A DNA stretch of 32,878 nucleotides from Nodularia spumigena CCY9414 (lineage in GTDB: Bacteria; Cyanobacteriota; Cyanobacteriia; Cyanobacteriales; Nostocaceae): contig NZ_CP007203.1 in NCBI RefSeq assembly GCF_000340565.2, positions 3,721,931 through 3,754,808 on the forward strand, read 5' to 3'. A model generated the notes under the pieces. The model did no database searches. It saw nothing but the letters and a program-made list of their open reading frames with translations, and was not told the origin of the DNA. The position numbers were made by a program, and so were the translations under genes. Shown piece after piece: positions 16,601-25,184 of the stretch; positions within the stretch are counted from its first letter, which is position 1, and each line of letters begins with the position of its first letter.

Positions 16601-18259
16601 ATGAGGTATAATCTGTCGGCATCCTCTGGCGTTAATGCTGAAGAGGTTGCTAGTGAATTAAACTGTTTGCCCTATAGTGTCCAACACCATGATGAGGGTG
16701 TGTGTTTATTAGTGCGGATGGGACCACACCGGATTCTTCTAGATTGTGGATTAGGGGATGGTTCATCATTGCTGACCTCGTTGGCTGAGTCACAAATGCC
16801 AGCAGATGTGGTTTTGGTCAGTCACGCCCACCCAGACCACGCTAGAGGTTTGCTAGACCTACATCATACTTTTCCTCTGTTACCTATTTATGCTAGTGAG
16901 GTAACAAGCAAGTTATTACCGCTTAATTGGCTAGACCAAGATCCCCAGAAAATTTCTCAGCTTTGTCATGCTTTGCCGTTGCGATCGCCTGTAGAAATTC
17001 AAGAAGGTCTGGTAGTGGAATTATTTCCCGCCGGACACTTACCAGGGGCAGTAGCAATTTTACTCACCTACACGACAGCAGAGCGTTCTTATAAGCTACT
17101 GTATACAGGGGATTTTTTCTTATCTAACTCGCGACTGGTAGAAGGCTTGCGTTTAGAAGAGTTGCGAGGATTAGAGTTAAATGTACTGATTATTGAAGGC
17201 ACTTATGGCACATCCCGTCATCCCCACCGCCGTCACCAAGAAAATCAACTAGCCGAACGCATTAATCGTGCGATCGCCGACCGTTGTTCTGTACTACTTC
17301 CCACCCCTGCTTTAGGTTTGGGTCAAGAATTGTTGATGTTGTTACGTTCTCATCACCACTTCACCGGACGGGATTTAGATATTTGGGTGGATGGTGCGGT
17401 GGCCACTGGTTGCGATGCTTACCTGGAACTACTGTCCCACCTACCGCCATCAGTGCAGAACTTCGCCCGTCATCAACCCTTATTTTGGGATGAGCGAGTG
17501 CGTCCGCGAGTCCGTCGTTTACAGGCAGAACATCGTGCTACTGTGGGCAAATCTCCCTGTATTGTGCTGACAGACTCCACAGCTAATTTAAACCAGTACT
17601 GCCAAAAAGAAACTGGCCCTTGGTTGATTTTGTTACCAGAAAAAATTGATATAAAAGTTAATAAAAAATATTTAGCAACCACCACCGACGAAAGTTATCT
17701 TCTCGCCCAACATAGTGATGGCCCTGGTACTACTCAGCTAATTCATAATTTGCGTCCCCAGCACGTCGTTTTTGTCCACGGTTCCCCCGCATACCTAGCA
17801 GATTTGACTAGCTTAGAAGAACTACAAAACCGTTATCACGTGCATTCTCCAGCTGCGGGAACTTTCGTAGAACTGCCCATTGGCGAAACATTTTTACAAC
17901 CGGCACCGCCAGAAACTAATTATGAAGGCGAACTCACAGAGTTGGGGACAGTGATTACAGTCACCTTACCGGAGACAATTACAGATGATCCCCGTTGGCG
18001 ACAGTTTGCTGATACTGGTTTAATTGAAGCTCGTTGGCAGGGTGAAGAATTAGTGTTGCGGGGATTGTCTCCACGAGAACTGCTGCACCAAAGTGGCGAT
18101 CGCTATATTTGGTCTAATATAGATTCTTGTGGTAATTGCCGACACCAAAGAGGTCAACGGTGTTGGAATCCCGCCTCCCCATTATATAACTTCAAAGTCA
18201 CCCTTGAGGGTTACTGTCCTGCTTTTGAACGCTTATCCAATTTGGAAACCCCGACTTAA
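16601..18259 (+). CDS. Metallo-beta-lactamase/beta-CASP-type hydrolase with C-terminal Cys cluster
   Basis: A metallo-beta-lactamase-fold protein with the zinc motif SHAHPDH (His75, His77, Asp79, His80 from this start), GHLPG and TGDFF motifs, and a beta-CASP-like middle with IEGTYG. This is the architecture of CPSF73/RNase J-type nucleases. An unusual C-terminal tail contains CGNCRHQRG then QRCWNP and GYCPAF, four cysteines that could bind metal. The frame is open back to a TTG at 16445, but ATG 16601 has a near-perfect GGGGAGGAAAGC ribosome site and the region before it holds a dispersed hairpin, so this start (552 residues) is chosen. Nucleic-acid cleavage is inferred, not shown; it is not one of the classical RNase J proteins. 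Confidence 0.85.
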   Translation: MRYNLSASSGVNAEEVASELNCLPYSVQHHDEGVCLLVRMGPHRILLDCGLGDGSSLLTSLAESQMPADVVLVSHAHPDHARGLLDLHHTFPLLPIYASEVTSKLLPLNWLDQDPQKISQLCHALPLRSPVEIQEGLVVELFPAGHLPGAVAILLTYTTAERSYKLLYTGDFFLSNSRLVEGLRLEELRGLELNVLIIEGTYGTSRHPHRRHQENQLAERINRAIADRCSVLLPTPALGLGQELLMLLRSHHHFTGRDLDIWVDGAVATGCDAYLELLSHLPPSVQNFARHQPLFWDERVRPRVRRLQAEHRATVGKSPCIVLTDSTANLNQYCQKETGPWLILLPEKIDIKVNKKYLATTTDESYLLAQHSDGPGTTQLIHNLRPQHVVFVHGSPAYLADLTSLEELQNRYHVHSPAAGTFVELPIGETFLQPAPPETNYEGELTELGTVITVTLPETITDDPRWRQFADTGLIEARWQGEELVLRGLSPRELLHQSGDRYIWSNIDSCGNCRHQRGQRCWNPASPLYNFKVTLEGYCPAFERLSNLETPT

Positions 18260-18330
18260 TGATGAGTCTTCAGCAACCTTTAATACTGAAAACTCACCAC
18301 TGTGTTGTAAAGACGCGAATAATCGAATCT

Positions 18331-18642
18331 CTACTCAGGATTGGAGTCGGGATAATTATTACGGATGCGCTCTGATTCTGGACAATCTTCCGTCATCAGA
18401 AATTCTGCATTACCGCGTGGCACGGAGGCTAACTTTTGGGTTACAGAGCCAATGCTTTCCAGACGAACCATTTCTTCCCAGGCACAAACTTCGTCTTCCT
18501 CGTCTGTTTCATAGCGTAGAGTCACTAAATCCCCTTCTATATCGAGGATGCGGGCGCGTTCAATCCAGCGTTGCTGGTCCCGCAAGAATACACATACCTC
18601 GCGCCCATCGCAACACAGTTGATAAATCTTGCGGTGTAGCAT
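18331..18642 (-). CDS. Conserved cyanobacterial protein (DUF6679-like)
   Basis: The 103-residue product begins MLHRKIYQLCCDGREVCVFL and has an SH3-like pattern of short strands (RARILDIEGDLVTLRYETD) followed by WEEMVRLESIGSVTQKLA and an acidic tail. I recall this protein as conserved in cyanobacteria and believe it is annotated DUF6679; no function is known to me. It converges with the metallo-hydrolase gene, 71 bases apart. ATG 18642 is the only sensible start; other long frames over this stretch are shadows. Confidence 0.75.
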   Translation of the reverse strand: MLHRKIYQLCCDGREVCVFLRDQQRWIERARILDIEGDLVTLRYETDEEDEVCAWEEMVRLESIGSVTQKLASVPRGNAEFLMTEDCPESERIRNNYPDSNPE

Positions 18643-19244
18643 GTACTGCTTCTACCTTTTTAAACAACGTAGTGAAACCTTTGACGCACTCCCCCGCATA
18701 AATCACGGCGGATTCTGGGTTCAAACAGCAATTGCAGGCGTAGCCTGTCTTATATCGCCTCGCCCAATGGACAGCGCCCTGCCCATAAGGTGGTAAAATT
18801 TGGGATTGACCCCATTTAGATACACCTTTAACAAATCGGTTCCGAGGTTCAGAACCACTGTATCTTATGATTCTACCCATAGACTTGCTTGTGTTTGCCA
18901 AAATCCAAAGAAATTTGAAGTCACAGACTCACAGCGACTGCACCTGTTTAACTAAATTTCCTTCAGGTTTTCAGCCGATGTCTACCTCATAGAGGAAACA
19001 CAATTTGGTAATTCTCCTAACTGGGTGAATATTTGCTGGTGAGTATTTCCAGAAATATGTAATAAAAAATACTCCAAATCAAGCATTGATCGCGGTTGTT
19101 TGATTTGCTTTTTTGTAGTCATGGGCATTGCTGGGAAGTCCGGGAACTCTGCTTTATTTTTATCCCTATGTATTTGATCTTAACTCATTCTCCTGCCGAC
19201 CTTAATCCTTTTCAACAACAATCGGCAAAGAGTTTTGAGCTTTA
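18643..19244. other. Intergenic region with an unassigned minus-strand frame
   Basis: About 600 bases with no recognised gene. A minus-strand frame from ATG 18880 runs for roughly 106 codons to 18560 and overlaps the DUF6679-like gene; it contains CNCCLNPES but matches no family I know. A small palindrome CAGGCGTAGCCTG lies near 18737. The rest, to 19244, shows nothing. Confidence 0.5.
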
Positions 19245-20042
19245 TCATCTCACCCTCGTAATTTGGCTGCGGAAATCTTCATCTTTTTGACTCAATTTCA
19301 CCCAGTCTAGATTTAAAGACATAAATTTTTGCACTAAGCGATCGCAAGCCGGGCGTTCAGTGGCATAATGTCCCGCATCAATTAAAATTAGATGGCGATC
19401 GCGGCTTTCCTGAAACTGATGGAACTTACAATCAGAAGTTAAATAAACTTGAGCCTGAGTTTTGACTACCGCCGAAATATAACTAGCGCCCGAACCCCCC
19501 AACACAGCTACCCGTGAAATATTCTGCTGTAAGTCAGCAGTTGGGGAAAAAATCAAATGAGGAGGAGCGAGTCGGGTGTGAATTTTGGCGAGTAATTCTT
19601 GTAAAGTCAGACATGGCTCTAGTAAACCAACGCGCCCGTAGCCCAATCCTGCTTGTGTGGGTACTATAGGGGTGGCTGACTGCAAGTCTAAAATTTGAGC
19701 CAAAACATCAGCCGTGCCATCCTGTACTTGATCGAAATTTGTATGAGCGCTGTAAATACCAATATTGTGGGTAAAAGCTAATCTTGCCATTTCGGCGATC
19801 GCTTCACCACTACATAAAGACTTGAGAGGACTAAAAATCAGTGGATGATGAGCAAAAATTAGATTAGCATGGAGAGCGATCGCTTCTTGCATCACAGCCA
19901 AAGTCGGTGTCAAACAAACCAACACCCGCGCCTTTTCTGATAACACACCCGGCTGAATTTGCCAACCGCAATTATCCCAACTTTCACACCAAGCAGGATT
20001 TGCCCATTCTTCAAACCAAGTAATTAAATCAGCAATTTTCAC
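19245..20042 (-). CDS. Nif3-like dinuclear metal-centre protein (DUF34)
   Basis: A 265-residue member of the Nif3/YbgI/YqfO family, annotated by some as GTP cyclohydrolase 1 type 2. Metal-binding motifs are FAHHPLIF (about residues 63-70), SAHTNFD (about 98-104) and IDAGHYATE near the C-terminus; WDNCGWQI near the start is also typical. The structures known in this family bind two metal ions and form toroidal hexamers; the physiological role is unclear. The start is GTG at 20042 with an AGGA about 10-13 bases upstream. It is divergent from the DUF1997 gene. Confidence 0.92.
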   Translation of the reverse strand: MKIADLITWFEEWANPAWCESWDNCGWQIQPGVLSEKARVLVCLTPTLAVMQEAIALHANLIFAHHPLIFSPLKSLCSGEAIAEMARLAFTHNIGIYSAHTNFDQVQDGTADVLAQILDLQSATPIVPTQAGLGYGRVGLLEPCLTLQELLAKIHTRLAPPHLIFSPTADLQQNISRVAVLGGSGASYISAVVKTQAQVYLTSDCKFHQFQESRDRHLILIDAGHYATERPACDRLVQKFMSLNLDWVKLSQKDEDFRSQITRVR

Positions 20043-20222
20043 ACAAATACAATCCTGGGAAACTAAGATGTGATTATTTAGTTCTTTAATTTTAGTGATT
20101 TCGTCAAGTTTATGACAGATTATTGAGACTTCCAGAAAATTTTTGGTTTGCTGCTCAACAATACCAGCAAATTGGGAACTCTTAATTTATAGACAAACGC
20201 CAATTTATAGGGGAACACACTG

Positions 20223-20906
20223 ATGCTTTCGACAAACGGCGAATATCAATCTTGGGATATAAAAGAAACAGTTTTGCCCGTAGCGTCAAGTTTATCAGAA
20301 TCTGAGGACACACCTACACAAACAACTGTCGGGACACCCACCAAGTTTTACGGTCGTTATAGCGACTCAATGGAAATGTACAGCCCAGCAATTAAAGTTG
20401 CTGAGTATCTTGAAAGTCACGCCTCATGGTTTTCGCGCTGTGCTGAACCGATGAAGGTACAACCGTTGAGTGAAAATGGTTATGCTGTGATTATTGGTCG
20501 CTTTGGCTCCTTTGGTTATGACGTAGAGCCAAAAATTGGTCTAGAACTTTTACCCCCAGAGCAAGGAATATACCGAATTCGGACAATCCCTGTTCCTGAC
20601 TACCATCCGCCTGGTTATGATGTAGACTATCAGGCATCGCTACAGTTGGTAGAAAATGCCGCCCAAGATACTAATACCGGTTTTAGTGAGATTACCCGCG
20701 TGGAATGGGAATTGGATTTGATAGTTAATCTGCACTTTCCCAAATTTATTCAACGATTGCCCAAATCTTTAATTCAATCTACAGGCGATCGCTTACTTAA
20801 TCAAATCGTCCGTCAAGTCTCCCGGCGCTTAACTCGCACAGTCCAGGAAGACTTTCATCAATCTCTGGGAATATCCTTTCCCGGTCATTCCCAGAAAAAG
20901 CGCTAA
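20223..20906 (+). CDS. DUF1997 family protein
   Basis: The 227-residue product has a polar N-terminus of about 40 residues and then the DUF1997 domain: FYGRYSDSMEMYSPAIKVAEYL, AVIIGRFGSFGYDVEPKIGL, VDYQASLQLV, and a C-terminal IQRLPKSLIQSTGDRLLNQI helix. The family occurs in cyanobacteria and plastids, and is of unknown function; the fold is probably START-like or SRPBCC-like by its pattern, which is my inference. No membrane segment or signal peptide is visible, so it is probably cytoplasmic. Confidence 0.85.
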   Translation: MLSTNGEYQSWDIKETVLPVASSLSESEDTPTQTTVGTPTKFYGRYSDSMEMYSPAIKVAEYLESHASWFSRCAEPMKVQPLSENGYAVIIGRFGSFGYDVEPKIGLELLPPEQGIYRIRTIPVPDYHPPGYDVDYQASLQLVENAAQDTNTGFSEITRVEWELDLIVNLHFPKFIQRLPKSLIQSTGDRLLNQIVRQVSRRLTRTVQEDFHQSLGISFPGHSQKKR

Positions 20907-20932
20907 GTTAACAGTCATTAGCCAATAGTCAA

Positions 20933-20967
20933 TGACTAATGACTAATGACTAATGACTAATGACTAA
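20933..20967 (+). repeat. Tandem heptamer TGACTAA, five copies
   Basis: Five perfect copies of TGACTAA sit between the convergent DUF1997 and DUF4079 genes; the last copy supplies the stop codon of the DUF4079 gene (TAG on the minus strand at 20964-20966). Imperfect related copies lie just upstream. It is of the same repeat class as 6281-6321 but a different unit. Confidence 0.92.
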
Positions 20968-21434
20968 GCATTAGTGAGAATTCTTTGGACAATTTGCACT
21001 CCAGTGATGGCTTGCCAAGTAAAAAGTCCCAAAAGAGCGAAATTTAGGACAATGTGAGTTGCACGCGCCCAACTTGCTCCTTTTTGCATAAAAGGAGATA
21101 AAGAAGCCGAAAATGCGATCAAACCCGTCATTCCCAACCCAGCTAGTAAATGCGGTCCGACAAATAACTTCCCGTTATTGATGTAGGTGACAGCCATACC
21201 ACCAATAGCACCTGTCACCATCAAACCTAAGAGTATAGAACCCATTTGGTAGTGTTTAATGTTATATCTACCTTTAATCAGTTCTTTCTTTTCATCTCCT
21301 TGAGCGCCTCTGGTACGCTGTACTTGTAGCCCCAGATAGGCAGCGTAAAGTGAGAGTGCTAATAGTCCCCACATGGTTACAGGGTGAAAAAAGTTTAGCC
21401 AATATTTAACTTCAGGTGACAGTTCCAAACTCAT
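20964..21434 (-). CDS. DUF4079 membrane protein
   Basis: A roughly 156-residue protein with four membrane segments: HPVTMWGLLALSLYAAYLG, GSILLGLMVTGAIGGMAVTY, LLAGLGMTGLIAFSASLSPF and HIVLNFALLGLFTWQAITG. A positively charged loop (EKKELIKGRYNIKHYQMG) follows the first. The pattern with conserved His residues resembles cytochrome b561-like proteins and matches cyanobacterial DUF4079. ATG 21434 (MSLELSPEVKYW) is preferred to a GTG five codons upstream. The function is unknown; haem binding is a guess from the His positions. Confidence 0.82.
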   Translation of the reverse strand: MSLELSPEVKYWLNFFHPVTMWGLLALSLYAAYLGLQVQRTRGAQGDEKKELIKGRYNIKHYQMGSILLGLMVTGAIGGMAVTYINNGKLFVGPHLLAGLGMTGLIAFSASLSPFMQKGASWARATHIVLNFALLGLFTWQAITGVQIVQRILTNA

Positions 21435-21606
21435 AGTGTTCTCGCCCACTTCTTAAATCTTCATAAAAATTAGCATACCTCTAATTTCTGTGCTTAAAGT
21501 TGCCAGGAGTGAAAGATGTCTTGCCTCTTGCCAAAGTGGTTAAACAATTTCAGACTAAATTTGGGGACTAGACTCACAAAACCTGCTTTGGCGGGAAATA
21601 TTCATT

Positions 21607-22905
21607 ATGGAAAACAACGATGTCTTGCTGCTAAAATCTGCTAAAAGTGGCGATATTAAGCGGCTGTGTGCGCTACTGACGGCTGGTGCTAAGGTGGACG
21701 TTTGCGATCGCGATGGGACTACAGCCTTAATGTTGGCTGCCAATTTAGGTTACACCGAAATTGTGCGATCGCTCTTAGATGCTGGAGCAAATATTAACTT
21801 ACCTAGAAAACGCTATGGTTTGACAGCTTTAATGTTGGCTGTTAGTACCAATCAACTGGACATTGTGCAGCTTTTGGTATCTAGAGGTGCTGATGTGAAT
21901 GCCATTAATGAAGATGGCAGCACAGCTTTAATGGCAGCTGCACTTAAAGGTTATATTGATATAGTGCAAATCTTACTGGCTGCTGGCGCTCAAGTGAATG
22001 TCACAGACAAAGACGATGATACCGCTTTGAAATTGGCTGTAAAATCCGGTAACACCGGAGTCTTTAAATTAATATCACAAAATAGTGCAAATGTCAATAG
22101 TCTAGATCAAGAAGGTGAGACACTCTTGATGATTGCGGCTGACTTGGGACATTTGGAAGTTGTACAAGCATTGCTGACCGCCGGGGCTGATGTCAACCAA
22201 AAAAATGAACATGGTACTACTGCGCTATTGGCAGCAGCAGCAGCAGGACACAGTGCGATACCTTCGGTGAGCGTAGCTATCGCATCTGCTTTAATAGATC
22301 AAGGTGCCAAGATTAATCATCAAGACAAAGATGGTGAAACTGCCTTACATCTGGCTGTTGTAGAAGGCTATATTGACGTAGTGCAAGAGTTACTTAAACG
22401 AGGTGCAAATCCCCAAATTACAAATCACCTGGGTGATACACCAATGCTGGTAGCTGCATTGCAAGGACATAGCCAAATCGTTGAGATATTGCTGCATTCT
22501 GCTGGAAAGATGAATGGCACAACTTTGGGTATACCTTTAATGCTAGCAATATCCCAGGGATACATAGACACAGTGAAAGTATTACTAGACTACGGTGCTG
22601 ATGCTAATACTTTAGGGAATGATAGCAAAACAGCTTTAATTAAAGCAACAGAACACAACTACACAGGGATCATTCGCTTGTTGCTGGCTAAGGGTGCAAA
22701 TGTGAATTTTCAGGACTTAGCAGGGGCAACAGCATTGATGTGGGCAGTCTCTGGAGGCTATAGTGGGGCTGTACAGATATTACTCCAGGCTGGGGCAGAT
22801 ATCAATGTGAAAAATCGGGGCGGTTATACAGCTTTGATGATTGCGGAATTTAATGGATATCAAAATATAGTCCGCAGTCTGCAAAAAGCTGGCGCACAGG
22901 AATAG
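21607..22905 (+). CDS. Ankyrin-repeat protein
   Basis: A 432-residue protein made almost wholly of about 13 ankyrin repeats of 33 residues (pattern DGTTALMLAANLGYTEIVRSLLDAGANIN with variation). No signal peptide, membrane segment or catalytic domain is seen, so it is a soluble protein-binding scaffold of unknown partner. One repeat near residue 220 (GHSAI....ASALIDQGAKIN) is about 10 residues too long because of a 29-bp palindromic insertion at 22255-22283 that keeps the frame. Two GCGATCGC sites lie near the start. It stands alone between a DUF4079 gene (divergent) and a minus-strand RNA candidate. Confidence 0.95.
   Translation: MENNDVLLLKSAKSGDIKRLCALLTAGAKVDVCDRDGTTALMLAANLGYTEIVRSLLDAGANINLPRKRYGLTALMLAVSTNQLDIVQLLVSRGADVNAINEDGSTALMAAALKGYIDIVQILLAAGAQVNVTDKDDDTALKLAVKSGNTGVFKLISQNSANVNSLDQEGETLLMIAADLGHLEVVQALLTAGADVNQKNEHGTTALLAAAAAGHSAIPSVSVAIASALIDQGAKINHQDKDGETALHLAVVEGYIDVVQELLKRGANPQITNHLGDTPMLVAALQGHSQIVEILLHSAGKMNGTTLGIPLMLAISQGYIDTVKVLLDYGADANTLGNDSKTALIKATEHNYTGIIRLLLAKGANVNFQDLAGATALMWAVSGGYSGAVQILLQAGADINVKNRGGYTALMIAEFNGYQNIVRSLQKAGAQE
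22255..22283. repeat. Small palindromic element inserted in the ankyrin gene
   Basis: GCGATA and TATCGC bound a 29-bp sequence with the CCTTCGGTGAGCGTAGC interior typical of small dispersed repeats in Nostoc. It adds about ten residues (SAIPSVSVAIAS) to one ankyrin repeat without shifting the frame. Confidence 0.75.
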
Positions 22906-22930
22906 CCATATTTAAGCAAAAATTAAGAAC

Positions 22931-22967
22931 AAAAAACTCCGACGCAAATATGATGGTTGCATCGGAG
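22931..22967 (-). terminator. Rho-independent terminator (minus strand)
   Basis: An 11-bp stem, with a single mismatch, and a 9-base loop, followed on the minus strand by TTTTTT. It could end the candidate small RNA above; on the plus strand it lies 31 bases after the ankyrin gene but lacks a T run in that direction. Confidence 0.8.
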
Positions 22968-23028
22968 TCAGGAAGAATCGAAACACCAAGGTATAACAGG
23001 CAAAATGTTTCTACATTGGTGTTTCCTA
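22931..23028 (-). ncRNA. Candidate small RNA, possibly Yfr2-like
   Basis: On the minus strand a strong rho-independent terminator (CTCCGATGCAA...TTGCGTCGGAG followed by six T, at 22931-22967) has no minus-strand gene to serve. Upstream of it a second hairpin pairs GAAACACCAA with TTGGTGTTTC, and the predicted 5' end carries AGGAAACA. I recall that motif as the hallmark of the cyanobacterial Yfr2 RNA family; the roughly 98-nt size is close. A -10-like TATCTA lies at 23035-23040 with TTGAAC 15 bases further up (spacing short). The RNA is inferred from structure only. Confidence 0.5.
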
Positions 23029-23184
23029 CTGTGCTAGATAAGCTCAATATATAAGGTTCAAGGCTGGAGAACAGTATTATAAAAAGCAGTTTCTTGGTAT
23101 CATAATTAGAGGCTGATTAACAATACTGATATTAGGGTAAATTCTCGGTTAATTGCCTGAGAAAATAGTTGCACAAATACAAAG

Positions 23185-23330
23185 AATTAATTAACCACAG
23201 ATGTACACAGATAAACACAGATAAATATCTATAGCGATCCTAAATAAGACGTGAACATTTCTCTTCTTTCTCTTCCTATGTGATCTCTGTGTCTCTGTGG
23301 TATGGCTAACGCCACGCTCCGCGAACGTTA
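23185..23330. repeat. Dispersed intergenic repeats
   Basis: This stretch holds ACCACAGATGTACACAGATAAACACAGATA-type sequence (in pieces) and then CTCTGTGTCTCTGTGGT and the palindromic TAACGCCACGCTCCGCGAACGTTA. All are familiar non-coding repeats of Nostoc genomes; a related copy lies inverted near 28060-28130. Confidence 0.6.
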
Positions 23331-23377
23331 AAAAAAATCCCGTTCAAAACTCAAATAGGATTCCTATAATTGATAAA

Positions 23378-23854
23378 ATGAATCAAATTTACCCACAGGA
23401 AATTTCGCCAAGTTTATGGGTAGGAATTGGTTGTCAAAAGGGTAGTTCACGGCTATTGATAGCAACGGCAATAGAGAAAGTATTTCAAGAACATCAACTC
23501 AATGAAAATGCGATCGCCGGGCTTGCTACTATTGACAATAAAGCTTCGGAAGTTGGTTTAATAGAACTTTGCCGTCTTTGCAGTTTTCCTTTAAAAACCT
23601 TCACCGCAGATATTTTGTCCACTGTTTCCGTCCCCAACCCTGCCAAATTCGCTGAAAAAACAGTGGGAACTCCCAGCGTAGCTGAAGCTGCTGCTATTCT
23701 CGCAGTCTCCCATATCAGCCCATGTTTAACTAGCAAGCAAGAGTTAGAAATCAAGTTATTAGTTCCTAAACAAATTTTTCGCTTACAGGGTGAACCAGGA
23801 GCGGTGACAATAGCTGTGGCCTGTCTTACAAAATTGTTCTCAAAAAATAGCTAA
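23378..23854 (+). CDS. CbiG/CobE C-terminal domain protein (cobalamin biosynthesis)
   Basis: A 158-residue protein from ATG 23378; an upstream extension of the frame runs into repeat DNA and is rejected. The sequence LWVGIGCQKGSSRLLIATAIEKV and GLATIDNKASEVGLIEL, with VGTPSVAEAAAI, is the CbiG C-terminal (CobE-like) domain. CbiG opens the delta-lactone ring of cobalt-precorrin-5A, and the C-terminal domain alone is found as CobE. Here it is a free-standing domain; no N-terminal CbiG part is next to it. Its end overlaps the convergent holin-like gene by 29 bases. Confidence 0.85.
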   Translation: MNQIYPQEISPSLWVGIGCQKGSSRLLIATAIEKVFQEHQLNENAIAGLATIDNKASEVGLIELCRLCSFPLKTFTADILSTVSVPNPAKFAEKTVGTPSVAEAAAILAVSHISPCLTSKQELEIKLLVPKQIFRLQGEPGAVTIAVACLTKLFSKNS

Positions 23855-24179
23855 TCAAACTAGAAACAATTGTTAACACAATTGAACCCGCTAAAGCAGG
23901 CCAGAAACCCTGAATTTCAAAACCATAACCAGGAGTGAGGTTACTTGCTAGCCAAATGGTTAACGCATTAATTACAAATGTAAATAAACCAAAGGTAATT
24001 AAAGTAATTGGAAAGGCCAAAATACTTAAAATTGGTCGAATAAACGCATTTACTAAACCAATAATTGCTACAGCCACTAAAGCAGCTACAAAATCCCTGA
24101 CAAAGAACCCAGGAACAACATTAGCGGTGATGAGCAAAGCCACCGCAGTACCAAGCCAAGTTAGCAAAAAGTGTTTCAT
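23826..24179 (-). CDS. Phage holin family (4TM) membrane protein
   Basis: A 117-residue membrane protein with four hydrophobic segments (LLTWLGTAVALLITANVVPG, FVAALVAVAIIGLVNAFI, ILSILAFPITLITFGLFTFV, and GFWPALAGSIVLTIVSSL). The RPILSILAFPITLITFGLF block is the signature of the Phage_holin_4_2/DUF360 family. Despite the name, such genes are common housekeeping membrane proteins of unknown role and no phage gene is nearby. It overlaps the CbiG-like gene tail to tail. Confidence 0.88.
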   Translation of the reverse strand: MKHFLLTWLGTAVALLITANVVPGFFVRDFVAALVAVAIIGLVNAFIRPILSILAFPITLITFGLFTFVINALTIWLASNLTPGYGFEIQGFWPALAGSIVLTIVSSLISYFLRTIL

Positions 24180-24278
24180 CAGTTTTGTCTAGAAATTAGC
24201 GCTCTTTTATCAAGGGTAGGTTGAAAAAAAACCCCACCACTATTGAAATCAAACCCTACGGGTGTGGTGGTGAGAGTG

Positions 24279-25082
24279 TCAACGTCGCGATAGTGCTTCC
24301 CATGTAGCACCACCAACTACACCGTCAGCCTCCAAACCATAGCGCTGTTGTGCAGCTTTTACTGCTGCTTCAGTGTTCATCCCAAAATCTCCATCCACAT
24401 CACCAGCCAGAAAACCAAGCTGTTTTAGTCGTGCTTGCAGCTTCCGCACTTCCGAATTCCGCATTCCTAAACGTAAAATTGGCAATCCTTGGGCGGTATA
24501 TTGAACACCAGGGATTTGTCCAGGAGGCGTTGTAGCTGGTCTTGGCTGAGGTTGAGGACTCGTTGAATTACGTCTGGGAGGACTAGGATTTGTCACCCTT
24601 GTAGTAGGTCTGGTTTGGGTGGGAACAGGAAAATTTGAGTTAGAGGGTCGGTTAGGTGAAGATATCCTGGACGTAACTATTGGCTCTTTCGGGAATAGTC
24701 GTTCCCAAGTCATAGCATCAACAATACCATCTGGATTCAAAGCAACTGCTCGCTTGAACAGAGAAACAGCGCTGGCTGTTTCCTCTCTATAGACACCATC
24801 CACTGCACCTGAGTAAAAGCCCAAAAGTTTTAAAGCCGCCTGAAGTTCTAATACCCGTTCTCCTTGAGAGCCAAATCTGAGGGTAGGACGGCTAATACTA
24901 GCTGTAGGAGTTGCTTGGGCAATTCGTTGGGGCGCTACAATTGCGACTCCTGCATCCGAGGTAATAAGTAAGAACGTAGATGAAAACACAAGTAACCAAT
25001 AAAACTTACCTGTCTTCAAGCCAAGAAATGCTTTTAGTGACTCAAAGTAGTTCACGATACTTGTTTTCAGGCTAACTTGCAT
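24279..25082 (-). CDS. Peptidoglycan-binding protein with two PG_binding_1 domains
   Basis: A 267-residue protein with an N-terminal hydrophobic segment (about 27-50, FYWLLVFSSTFLLITSDAG), likely a membrane anchor or uncleaved signal. Two PG_binding_1 domains follow, at about 66-130 (LRFGSQGERVLELQAALKLLGF) and 203-267 (LRLGMRNSEVRKLQARLKQLGF). They are separated by a Pro/Ser/Thr/Arg-rich linker of about 60 residues. It would bind cell-wall peptides in the periplasm; no catalytic domain is present. ATG 25082 is used, although a start closer to the hydrophobic segment is possible. Confidence 0.9.
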   Translation of the reverse strand: MQVSLKTSIVNYFESLKAFLGLKTGKFYWLLVFSSTFLLITSDAGVAIVAPQRIAQATPTASISRPTLRFGSQGERVLELQAALKLLGFYSGAVDGVYREETASAVSLFKRAVALNPDGIVDAMTWERLFPKEPIVTSRISSPNRPSNSNFPVPTQTRPTTRVTNPSPPRRNSTSPQPQPRPATTPPGQIPGVQYTAQGLPILRLGMRNSEVRKLQARLKQLGFLAGDVDGDFGMNTEAAVKAAQQRYGLEADGVVGGATWEALSRR

Positions 25083-25184
25083 GGGCTTTACTCTCAGAAC
25101 CTTATGATGCTAATATTACACCCGCTTGAGTCGAGAAAACAGCTAATGCGATCGCTAAACTCACCCAAGCAAGATATCGCAATT

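Noticed and set aside
18560-18901. 113-codon minus-strand frame with CNCC motif
   Set aside because: It overlaps the start of the DUF6679-like gene in another frame, begins with TTG and matches no family I know; noted under the intergenic entry but not called.
23826-24179. Prophage suggested by a holin-family gene
   Set aside because: No other phage gene lies nearby and this holin family is common in cyanobacterial chromosomes.
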